Assembly: GCA_005888675.1 (NCBI GenBank)
Contig: VBBA01000155.1
Span: 1 to 26,732 of the forward strand
Direction of reading: 5' to 3'
From: Candidatus Bathyarchaeota archaeon
Lineage (GTDB): Archaea > Thermoproteota > Bathyarchaeia > 40CM-2-53-6
DNA: 26,732 nt
The translations under genes were made by a program, and so were the position numbers. This document shows positions 6,463 through 13,095 of this stretch, piece after piece; the stretch's first letter is position 1; each line of letters begins with the position of its first letter. A model generated the notes under the pieces. The model did no database searches and was not told the DNA's origin. It worked only from the letters and a program-made list of their open reading frames with translations.

Positions 6463-8892
6463 ATGCAACGAAGCGCAGCGAAAGCGTTCCTACTAGTTAT
6501 GATTCCACTTCTCTTCCTAGCCGTCCTTACCACTCCTGCATGGGCCCCTCCAGAATCCTACTCAGCCTCAGCCGTCCCCAGTTATTCTCAAGAGGTCAAC
6601 GGTGACACTCAGCTGCAGCTCATTGTGAACAACACGGCAACTTCCACACTCTATACATTCACTTGGCGAGTTACGGACCCGACTGGCACGACAACGACGG
6701 TCAGTAGAAGCACGAATAGTTTCTCCAGTACTTCAATTGTCCAAAGCGTATTGTACCCAACGGATTTCATCGGAGGAAATACTAACTATGTGGGAATCTA
6801 CGCGGTCCGAATCGATCAGACGGCTCCAAGTGCCGTGACTAATGTTGCTTCTACACAGTTCGAGATTGGTCTTGCAGCCACGAAGATCGTTATGAGAACG
6901 GTACCGGTGTGGCTCAGAGCTCTAGGATACGCAAACGGGGAGAATGTGAGCGTTGACGTTCAGAACGGGGGTTCGTCAGTGCCAGGCTTTCCCACTTTCG
7001 TAATCGCCACCACAACTCAGGGAATCGCCTCCTATCTGTGGACTCCATCAGTATCGACTCCCCTCGGCACAAACACCATACGATTCAGAGGTTCGAGCAC
7101 GTTCAAGTCTCCTTCCGATACCCAGAGAGTCACTGTTGTCCCATCTAATCTGACAATTTCTGGACTGAAACTCATCTCTCCATTAGTCCAAAGAACACAG
7201 TCTTTCGAAATCCGATTCTCTGCCACTTACGCAAACGGGGGACCGGTTCAGAGAGGAAGCGCCGTAGTGCGGATACAAGAAGCGGACGGCATGACGAACC
7301 ATTTCGTCGTGGCCGTATACAATTCCAGTCTAGGAATTTTCCGCGGAACTTATCGTGTCGGACTAAGCGCGGCTCAGGGTACATGGACAGTTAACATCGA
7401 CCGCAACAGCGCTGATGACGGATACGGGAACGTAGGACCGAGCGCCCCCTCTACCATGTCGTTAGGAGTACAATCCGCGATATTGTCCGTGTCAGTTTCA
7501 CCGCTGAGCCAATCATATGACATTGGTACCGGAATCGGAATCTTCGCCTCAATTACGGACCCGGACGGATCTTTATTCAATTCTGGAACGGTTACGGCTA
7601 CTCTGTCAGCTAACGGAACACAGGTGGGCAGTAGCATCGGGTTGGCCTATGTCCCCGCACGAGGATATTGGACGGGCCTGTATACGGTAGGCCAGAACGA
7701 TCCGTCTGGCCAATGGGTTGTGCTTGTTGACGCTTCTGACGCTTATGGAAATCATGGACAGGTCTCCGTTTTGACAAATGTAAAAATTGCCACTTCCACT
7801 TCAACGGCGTCGACTTTGCTGTCCTTGCCTCTCTTCCTCTTTCTCATCGCGGCAGCTACAGTCGGTTCGCTCACTGGGATAGCTTATCTCTCTAAGAACT
7901 GGGCCGGATCCAAAGGGGGACTACCCTTTGATACTCTCTTCCAGTTAACGGGCGGCGAGATACCTGAAAAGTCCATTGTCCTGATTTTGGCCAGGAAAGA
8001 TGAGGAGGCAACCGCATTAGGCTTGCAACTAGCTAACCGATACTTAGCAAAAGGCCATTACTGCGGCTTGCTCGCTTACGGCTCATCTCCAGCGGACCTG
8101 GCGGGAAAGGCGAAGAAGTACGGATGGAAGCCTGGGCCGTTCATAGAGAAAGGTAGCTTGGAGGTGTTAGACTGTTTCAACCGTGAGGGGGTTGACGCTG
8201 TGAAGAACCCGTTGGACTTTAGCGAAGTCGGCGTAAGTGTAAGTGCAATGCTTGAGAAGAGTGTTAGGATCGGTCCAGCTGTAATCGTTGTAGATTCGTT
8301 GACGAGTACCTTCAAGAAGTCTACACCTCGAAAGGTGTTGGGTTTCTTGTCGTTCTTGGCCGAGAAGGTGAAGAGCGAGAAGGGGATACTGTTCCTAGCG
8401 GTTGAGAAAAATGCTGTCCCCCTTGAGTCTTTGACCTCTTTGGAAGCATTCGCTGATGGAATCATTGAACTGGGCGGCGAGGGCGGAAAGAGGACACTAG
8501 AAGTTCAGAAAACATTTGGTAGGCATGTGAAACCCCCACCTGTCGAGTACTTTGTAAAGGCAGGCCGAGGGGTTCAATTCAAACGAATAGTCTCGTCTGT
8601 CAAAATGAAATCGAAGCAAGGAGCCATAGCCGTCAGCCTGAGGTCCAAGCGAGGCGTATCTTACGTGAGCACGAAATCCATGCATGGAGCAGCCTCTGCG
8701 CGAGCATTGTCCATACGAACTTTTTCCTCGATGAGAGCAGAATCCCGGAAGAGAGTCTCGCCCTTTATGGTGGCACTGAGTCGCACTGTTTCGGCAGTGG
8801 CAAGACCTAGGTTCTCGAGGATTGTAATGCGTAGATTACCGGCGACTTTGAGGTTGAGGCTATCGGAAACGCTGAAGCATAAACGGGTCTGA
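6463..8892 (+). CDS. Secreted/membrane-anchored protein with cytoplasmic degenerate RecA/KaiC-like domain
   Basis: 809 residues. A signal sequence (about 1-29, ending AWA|PP) leads into a ~415-residue extracellular part rich in beta-type sequence. Its last ~230 residues hold two similar Ig-like modules: compare GIFRGTYRVGL...GYGNVG with GYWTGLYTVGQ...AYGNHG. One transmembrane helix follows (about 450-474), then a cytoplasmic RecA/KaiC-like domain (about 485-700). GGEIPEKSIVLI is where KaiC-family proteins enter the P-loop, but the loop reads LARKDEEATAL with no GxxxxGK[TS]. A Walker B-like VIVVDSLTS is kept. So it probably does not hydrolyse ATP. The last ~97 residues (713-809) are very basic: 24 Lys/Arg to 2 Glu. 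The start is ATG behind AGGAAAG. The next gene is a catalytically intact relative. A sensor or scaffold is my inference; no function is known to me. Confidence 0.85.
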   Translation: MQRSAAKAFLLVMIPLLFLAVLTTPAWAPPESYSASAVPSYSQEVNGDTQLQLIVNNTATSTLYTFTWRVTDPTGTTTTVSRSTNSFSSTSIVQSVLYPTDFIGGNTNYVGIYAVRIDQTAPSAVTNVASTQFEIGLAATKIVMRTVPVWLRALGYANGENVSVDVQNGGSSVPGFPTFVIATTTQGIASYLWTPSVSTPLGTNTIRFRGSSTFKSPSDTQRVTVVPSNLTISGLKLISPLVQRTQSFEIRFSATYANGGPVQRGSAVVRIQEADGMTNHFVVAVYNSSLGIFRGTYRVGLSAAQGTWTVNIDRNSADDGYGNVGPSAPSTMSLGVQSAILSVSVSPLSQSYDIGTGIGIFASITDPDGSLFNSGTVTATLSANGTQVGSSIGLAYVPARGYWTGLYTVGQNDPSGQWVVLVDASDAYGNHGQVSVLTNVKIATSTSTASTLLSLPLFLFLIAAATVGSLTGIAYLSKNWAGSKGGLPFDTLFQLTGGEIPEKSIVLILARKDEEATALGLQLANRYLAKGHYCGLLAYGSSPADLAGKAKKYGWKPGPFIEKGSLEVLDCFNREGVDAVKNPLDFSEVGVSVSAMLEKSVRIGPAVIVVDSLTSTFKKSTPRKVLGFLSFLAEKVKSEKGILFLAVEKNAVPLESLTSLEAFADGIIELGGEGGKRTLEVQKTFGRHVKPPPVEYFVKAGRGVQFKRIVSSVKMKSKQGAIAVSLRSKRGVSYVSTKSMHGAASARALSIRTFSSMRAESRKRVSPFMVALSRTVSAVARPRFSRIVMRRLPATLRLRLSETLKHKRV

Positions 8893-8987
8893 AATTTTCG
8901 AAGCCCTGCCCAAACCCGACTAGTACTTGCTCACGACTTATTCTATTGAACCGTCGTTGCTACGCTTGCTGGGACCCGTGACGATGT

Positions 8988-9014
8988 TTCCGTCTCGTAC
9001 CCGATTGGGTTACA
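8988..9014 (+). promoter_or_regulatory. Shared 5' element, copy 2 (upstream of 568-aa gene)
   Basis: TTCCG-N4-GTACCC-N5-GGTTACA followed by two adjoining ATTCCT boxes (9017-9022, 9023-9028). By hand alignment it agrees with copy 1 at 22 of about 28 positions. It lies 116 nt before the gene start, inside the 238-nt gap 8893-9130, where I see no other gene or clear TATA box. Confidence 0.4.
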
Positions 9015-9130
9015 TCATTCCTATTCCTTTTGTCGTCTCGCGCCTTGTCTGCTGGCCTCTGTCTCACCCAGAACTGAGAATGCGTGGTGTGCGACTGACC
9101 GCTCCGTGACTATAGGCAGACGGGATTAGA

Positions 9131-10837
9131 ATGCTTACAATATTCGGTAGGAAAAAGAAGGAAGACGAGAACAAGGATGCGACGGGCACTAGTCCTAGTC
9201 AGCAAGATGTTGGTCAAGTGCCAGCACAGGCTTCTGTCCCGAGTCCAAGCTCGGATACGGCTGAAACTGTAGCTCCGACGAAGGAATCTCGTTTTGCGAA
9301 GATATTCCATTCTGTCTCACAGGACTATCAAGGTCTGGGACCCAGCAAGCCTGAAGGCGTTACAAAGTCAATGTCTGTGACACCAGAATGGGTTCAACCG
9401 CGGACCCTGCCACCGAGTAAGCCGATGATAATTACTCCCCACGGAGCGAGGATGTCTCGAGATGGGGAAGGTTGGGAAGAGAAGAAGGAAGGACAACAAG
9501 GAGCGAATCCAAGCTCTGCTCCACAAGCCCAGCCGAGCCCCCCAACGACAATCCCGCCCTCTCTGCCGAGTCGGCCCCCAACCTCGTTTGCCGTAAAGGA
9601 ACCATCGAAACCCTTCCAAAGACCAGAAGAACCGCCGCCAATCCAGCAAATGCAGCCAGCGCCCGCACCAGCATTTCCTCCGCAACCTCAATCGCAAACA
9701 TCTCCAAAAGTCTCTACCCCTCCATTGAGTCGACCGTTGCCAACATTCAGCGTGAAGGAAACACCGAAGCCTTCCCGGAGATCCGAAGAAAAGCCCGCAA
9801 CACAACCAACGCCCACACCTGCCGCGCAACAGCAACAGCCCTTGAAGATCAAAGGGAAGGAGCAGGAAGTGTCTTCTTCGGAACTGAACTCTAGGGAAGA
9901 ATCCAGCGAATCCCCGATCTCATTCAATGAGTCGCCGAGCTATGATTTCGGAGGCTTCGACGATTTGTCAAAATTGCTAGCCGAAACAGACTCGGCCTTG
10001 GCGTTGGGACGTGAGAAGGAGAAGGAGTTCACCGTCGAAAAACCAGCTAAGGTAGAGAAGCCCGTTGTGAAAAAGGAGTCGGAGAAGAAGGAGGAGAAGC
10101 CTGCACCGCTGACAAAACAAGCTGGAGATAAGACGTTCAAAAGCTTCGAGCATCTGTTCGAACTGACACGGGGAGCGTTGGATACGCCTGGGCTTGTGGT
10201 AATTGATGGAGCTCTTGGCTCGGGAAAGACCACCGTGTGCTTTGGTCTTGTCGATCGATACCTGAAACAGAACAACCCATGCATCTTTGTCAGTTACGGG
10301 CAGTCCCCGGGTAGTGTTCGTGAAGGCTTGAAGCGATTGGGATGTGATGCTTCTGAATATGAATCGAACTATAGGCTTATCATTGTTGATGGTTATTCCG
10401 CTCAATCAGGCGGGTTCAGCCTCGAACTTTACAGCCTACTCGAACCTTGGGATCTAGCAAAGGTTCAGGAATCGATCGTAGGTAACTCTGGGATTTTCAT
10501 GGGCGAGAAGGTAAAGGTGGTCATTGACTCGATAGACGGGTTGTGTAGCAGAAGTGGTAGCGCGAAGGATTTTGGGAAACAGTTTGACGTGTTCGCCAGT
10601 AAGCTGAAGGAGACCGGGGCGACTGTAATTGTTAGTTGCGACCTAGATAATCTGGGGAAGGATGTGAAGAGCTGGGCCGAAGACGGGGCGGAATGTGTCT
10701 TGGAATTAGATGCCGAATCTGGGAAAAGTGGAGGGAAGGAGTACTCGTTGAAAGTGGCTCGGTTGAAGGGCGATAAGGTAAAAGGGGATGCTGAAGAGTT
10801 TGAGATCGAAGTCGGCAAAGGCCTAGTCTTCGTCTGA
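9131..10837 (+). CDS. Soluble RecA/KaiC-like ATPase with long proline-rich N-terminal region
   Basis: 568 residues. There is no signal peptide or membrane helix, so it is cytoplasmic. Residues about 1-330 are low-complexity and probably disordered, rich in Pro, Ser, Gln, Lys and Glu. They hold a ~53-residue duplicated unit: SFAVKEPSKP at 152-161 and TFSVKETPKP at 205-214, each followed by R-x-E-E and a Pro/Ala/Gln tract. The C-terminal ~235 residues are a RecA-superfamily domain with Walker A GALGSGKTT (K366) and Walker B VKVVIDSIDG (D466). YGQSPGSVREGLKRLG parallels YGSSPADLAGKAKKYG in the upstream gene, so the two are paralogues, one active and one degenerate. A pairwise or ring-like assembly with the membrane protein is likely. 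The family resembles ArlH/FlaH- and RAD55-type ATPases, but no archaellum genes are nearby. The ATG has no Shine-Dalgarno. Confidence 0.85.
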   Translation: MLTIFGRKKKEDENKDATGTSPSQQDVGQVPAQASVPSPSSDTAETVAPTKESRFAKIFHSVSQDYQGLGPSKPEGVTKSMSVTPEWVQPRTLPPSKPMIITPHGARMSRDGEGWEEKKEGQQGANPSSAPQAQPSPPTTIPPSLPSRPPTSFAVKEPSKPFQRPEEPPPIQQMQPAPAPAFPPQPQSQTSPKVSTPPLSRPLPTFSVKETPKPSRRSEEKPATQPTPTPAAQQQQPLKIKGKEQEVSSSELNSREESSESPISFNESPSYDFGGFDDLSKLLAETDSALALGREKEKEFTVEKPAKVEKPVVKKESEKKEEKPAPLTKQAGDKTFKSFEHLFELTRGALDTPGLVVIDGALGSGKTTVCFGLVDRYLKQNNPCIFVSYGQSPGSVREGLKRLGCDASEYESNYRLIIVDGYSAQSGGFSLELYSLLEPWDLAKVQESIVGNSGIFMGEKVKVVIDSIDGLCSRSGSAKDFGKQFDVFASKLKETGATVIVSCDLDNLGKDVKSWAEDGAECVLELDAESGKSGGKEYSLKVARLKGDKVKGDAEEFEIEVGKGLVFV

Positions 10838-10866
10838 GAAAAAGCCGCGAGGACCTGCTCACCGAG

Positions 10867-10888
10867 CCTTCCTCTCATAAGAGGGAGG
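10867..10888 (+). terminator. Stem-loop after the 568-aa ATPase gene
   Basis: CCTTCCTCT (10867-10875) pairs with AGAGGGAGG (10880-10888) around loop CATA, nine pairs with one G-U on the plus-strand RNA. It begins 30 nt after the ATPase stop. No T tract follows, so termination is only a suggestion. Confidence 0.35.
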
Positions 10889-10943
10889 ATCGACTGGATT
10901 TGTCGAGGCTAACCGTTGAGAACCCAGCTAGAGCCGATAGCCC

Positions 10944-11074
10944 AGACTACCCGCCTGCAGGTTGGCACCTGAAAAAACTAAGTTGTAAAAATAGGGGCGG
11001 GGTAGTCCGTCTAGTCTCAAGACGTGAAAGAGACTTTCCAAGATATTCAAGCAGTCGCTCGGGAGAGCCGCCCC
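10944..11074 (-). other. Inverted-repeat-rich 3' region of the small membrane-protein operon
   Basis: On the minus strand GGGGCGG (11068-11074) can pair with CCGCCCC (10994-11000) across ~67 nt. After the second arm come T runs (TATTTTTAC near 10984-10992, then a six-T run near 10973-10978). A competing pairing joins GACTACCCGCC (10945-10955) with GGCGGGGTAGTC (10996-11007). This fits a terminator or structured 3' UTR of the minus-strand operon that ends at 11091; a small RNA is possible. The acceptor-like arms prompted a tRNA check, but no T-arm or anticodon arm fits. Confidence 0.35.
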
Positions 11075-11090
11075 TCGGCTGTGGCCCCCG

Positions 11091-11432
11091 CTAGTGGACC
11101 TTTTGCGTGAGATTGTTTAGATTTGATGAGAACTTCGCTTTGGCTATCTGTATCCAATCAAAGAAGCTTCGCCCCTGCTTATCCACCACCGCGAGACTTC
11201 CAACTTTTTTCAGTAGAGCCTCAGTTATGAGCTTCTGCAGCACGCGGCTACCGGAACCAAACATCTTGTCAAGGATACTTGAGAAGGCTTCGGGATTACT
11301 GGCTGCCTGTTTTGGGTCGAAATAGAAACCTATCGCCTTCCAGACATCCTCGCCTAAAGTTCTCGTTATAGCTTCCCTTACCGCGGCCTCAACGAGACTA
11401 TCGAAGGAGAGAGCTGCAGTACTAATGCTCAC
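11091..11432 (-). CDS. Small soluble protein of unknown function, third gene of a membrane-protein operon
   Basis: 113 residues, helical by composition, without signal or membrane segment. I do not recognise the family. Notable stretches are LVEAAVREAITRTLGEDVW, a central NPEAFSSILDKMFGSGSRVLQKLI and a C-terminal AVVDKQGRSFFDWIQIAKAKF. Its GTG start overlaps the last base of the stop of the membrane gene before it (TAGTG), a sign of coupled translation. It may be the cytoplasmic partner of the two membrane proteins. The operon converges on the KaiC-like ATPase pair. Confidence 0.7.
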   Translation of the reverse strand: MSISTAALSFDSLVEAAVREAITRTLGEDVWKAIGFYFDPKQAASNPEAFSSILDKMFGSGSRVLQKLITEALLKKVGSLAVVDKQGRSFFDWIQIAKAKFSSNLNNLTQKVH

Positions 11433-11821
11433 TAATCAACTGCTCCCTTCGGATTCCGAGGTGGAGACGGACCTTTCAGTGGGCCTGTCAGTGATGTTTC
11501 TGGGAAGAATGGCCTCGCACCATGCGGTGGATGTAGGAAGCGAAGAGATCGCAGGCCAACGAAGACGGCGAACATGATCATGGAGACCAGATGTAGCATT
11601 AAGCCGATGGTCAGATAACTGCTAACATCAATCAGTCCGAGTGAGTCGAGGACGTGTGGAATTTCTGCTGCGACCCAGATGAGTATGAAGATTGAGAGTT
11701 GGAATCTGAAGTTACCGATCGACCGCGCCTTAATGGCAAGCCTTGCAAAGATGAATGCGGCTAAGACTATTCCGATGAAACTGTAGACTTCTGCAATCAG
11801 AAGTACAGGATCTGCTTCCAA
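11432..11821 (-). CDS. Small multi-pass membrane protein, second gene of operon
   Basis: About 129 residues from TTG 11821 (145 from an earlier TTG at 11869 that overlaps the upstream gene by 44 nt). I prefer 11821 because it lies 4 nt after the upstream stop. I see three or four hydrophobic segments: VLLIAEVYSFIGIVLAAFIF, a helix through IFILIWVAAEIPHVL, and IGLMLHLVSMIMFAVFVGL. The tail is Pro/Arg/Lys-rich and should be cytoplasmic. A His within the second helix, in a [EH]xxH-like context, recurs in the upstream gene's second helix (AVTHGLYHLS). The two may be diverged copies. Function unknown. Confidence 0.65.
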   Translation of the reverse strand: MEADPVLLIAEVYSFIGIVLAAFIFARLAIKARSIGNFRFQLSIFILIWVAAEIPHVLDSLGLIDVSSYLTIGLMLHLVSMIMFAVFVGLRSLRFLHPPHGARPFFPETSLTGPLKGPSPPRNPKGAVD

Positions 11822-11825
11822 TTTG

Positions 11826-12092
11826 CTATACAATCCCTTTCTTGGAATAGTATAACCCAAACGCGACAAGAATACTTACAGAGACAGGTTCGAACACTAG
11901 ATCACTGAAGAACTCATTACCGAAGCCTGCCGAGAGATGGTAGAGTCCATGAGTTACTGCGAATAATCCAAGGAGCAATGAAAGGATTCTAATGGTTCGG
12001 ATTTTCACTTTGAAGAACATTAGTAAGGGGACAAGCCCTGCTGCGACGAGTGAGACGAAGATCAGTATTCCGACCAATAAGTAATAGTCCAA
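11826..12092 (-). CDS. Small three-helix membrane protein, first gene of operon
   Basis: 88 residues from a TTG start with no clear Shine-Dalgarno. Three hydrophobic segments are visible: LLVGILIFVSLVAAGLVPLL, ILSLLLGLFAVTHGLYHLS and VSVSILVAFGLYYS. The short charged loop KVKIRTIR between the first two should face the cytoplasm. It leads an operon of three tightly packed genes (gaps of 4 and -1 nt). The upstream gap to scpA (12093-12304) is 212 nt and must hold both divergent promoters; I see only weak A/T-rich candidates there. The family is not recognised. Confidence 0.65.
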   Translation of the reverse strand: MDYYLLVGILIFVSLVAAGLVPLLMFFKVKIRTIRILSLLLGLFAVTHGLYHLSAGFGNEFFSDLVFEPVSVSILVAFGLYYSKKGIV

Positions 12093-12304
12093 TGACTTGC
12101 GTCATACCGCTTGAGCCGTGCCTTCGATAAGATTCCTGTTACCTTGCATATCGGAAACAAGGAACTCCGCTTACACATTGAGCCCGCTGAGAAGAGACTC
12201 TACTTAGAAGACGAAGCTTTAGAGTCGAAATTTGTCGTTTCCTGCACTGTACCGAAACCGTAATCTTCTCTTCATACTTACAAGGAGGCTAGACGAGACA
12301 GGTT

Positions 12305-13024
12305 TTGGAAAAGACAGTGCAGGGTTCACGGGAAGACGCGTACTGGCTGAGACAACCTTACGCAGTGCTCTTCGACCTTCTGCGCCTGCATCGTGTGAAG
12401 CCCTGGGACGTTTCTCTATCACCCTTGTTGGACGGATTGATGCATGAGATGAAACAACGGGGATTCATCGATTTCTCGGTCTCTGGGACCGCTTTGTTGT
12501 CCTCGGCGATACTATTGCGTATGAAGTCAGAGTTGGTTTTGAAAATGGAGGAGCCTCCGAAGCCGCCTGTTGAGCGACCGACCGATTATGTTCCGCCGCC
12601 ATTGGCGTTCCCGTTACGGTATGAGGCGACAACAACCTCATTGGACATGGTACTGAAGGAGTTGCTTGAGGTCTTGAGAGTTGAACGATCCCTGCCCCAG
12701 ACGCTTGAGCAATTGGCCGCTAGGACTCCTGAGGTGTTCGAGCAGATGGACGACTTTCAACGACACATCGAAGAGCACATCGAAGCATTGCATAAACGGT
12801 TAGTCTTAGAGACTGGGAAGGCTCATGGAACGAGATTGTCCTTTCTTGGATTGCTGGTCAAGCGAACAATTCTCGAAGCCGTGCAATTATTCCTGATGCT
12901 ATTGTTCTTGGTGGCGCAGGGACGCGTGGGATTGTACCAGGCAGAGGAGTTCGCGGACATAATGATAGAGCTGAGAACCGATGATGAAGAGCCTGTTCCA
13001 GAGAAGAATGTCACAGCAGACTAG
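12305..13024 (+). CDS. scpA: Segregation and condensation protein A (ScpA, kleisin)
   Basis: Kleisin subunit that bridges the heads of the SMC dimer in chromosome condensation and segregation. In the 239 residues the N-terminal SMC-neck-binding helices read YAVLFDLLRLHRVKPWDVSLSPLLDGL, with FDLL-LHRVKPWDV being the family's recognisable block, followed by the AILLRMKSELVL helix. The C-terminal winged-helix part reads FLGLLVKRTILEAVQLFLMLLFLVAQGRVGLYQ, as in ScpA. The middle is variable and acidic. The start is TTG 12305, because a stop lies just upstream in frame. AAGGAGG at 12282-12288 is a perfect Shine-Dalgarno but 16 nt away, farther than usual. No smc or scpB gene is in the window. It converges on the LarA-like gene. 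Confidence 0.85.
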   Translation: MEKTVQGSREDAYWLRQPYAVLFDLLRLHRVKPWDVSLSPLLDGLMHEMKQRGFIDFSVSGTALLSSAILLRMKSELVLKMEEPPKPPVERPTDYVPPPLAFPLRYEATTTSLDMVLKELLEVLRVERSLPQTLEQLAARTPEVFEQMDDFQRHIEEHIEALHKRLVLETGKAHGTRLSFLGLLVKRTILEAVQLFLMLLFLVAQGRVGLYQAEEFADIMIELRTDDEEPVPEKNVTAD

Positions 13025-13031
13025 GATCCGA

Positions 13032-13073
13032 CGACGCTTCATACCCTAGACGGTTCCGTAAAGATATGCGTCG
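13032..13073. terminator. Nested hairpin between convergent scpA and larA-like gene
   Basis: CGACGC (13032-13037) and GCGTCG (13068-13073) form an outer stem. ACGG-TT-CCGT (13050-13059) forms an inner one. The structure fills the 71-nt gap between two stop codons, so it may act on both transcripts. There is no T tract. Confidence 0.4.
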
Positions 13074-13095
13074 AAGAATCTGATGTAGGCGTAGT

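Noticed and set aside
6225..9130. The two gaps before the KaiC-like genes are both exactly 238 nt
   Set aside because: The shared element sits at different distances from the starts (78 and 116 nt), so equal length looks like coincidence rather than a whole-region duplication.
9368..9894. Several frames on both strands over the proline-rich head of the 568-aa ATPase
   Set aside because: They arise from the repetitive codon pattern; Trp/Cys/Arg-rich translations with no domain.
10994..11074. tRNA-like acceptor arms GGGGCGG/CCGCCCC
   Set aside because: No T-arm with GTTC, no D-arm and no anticodon arm at the right distances on either strand. A terminator or 3' structure explains it better.
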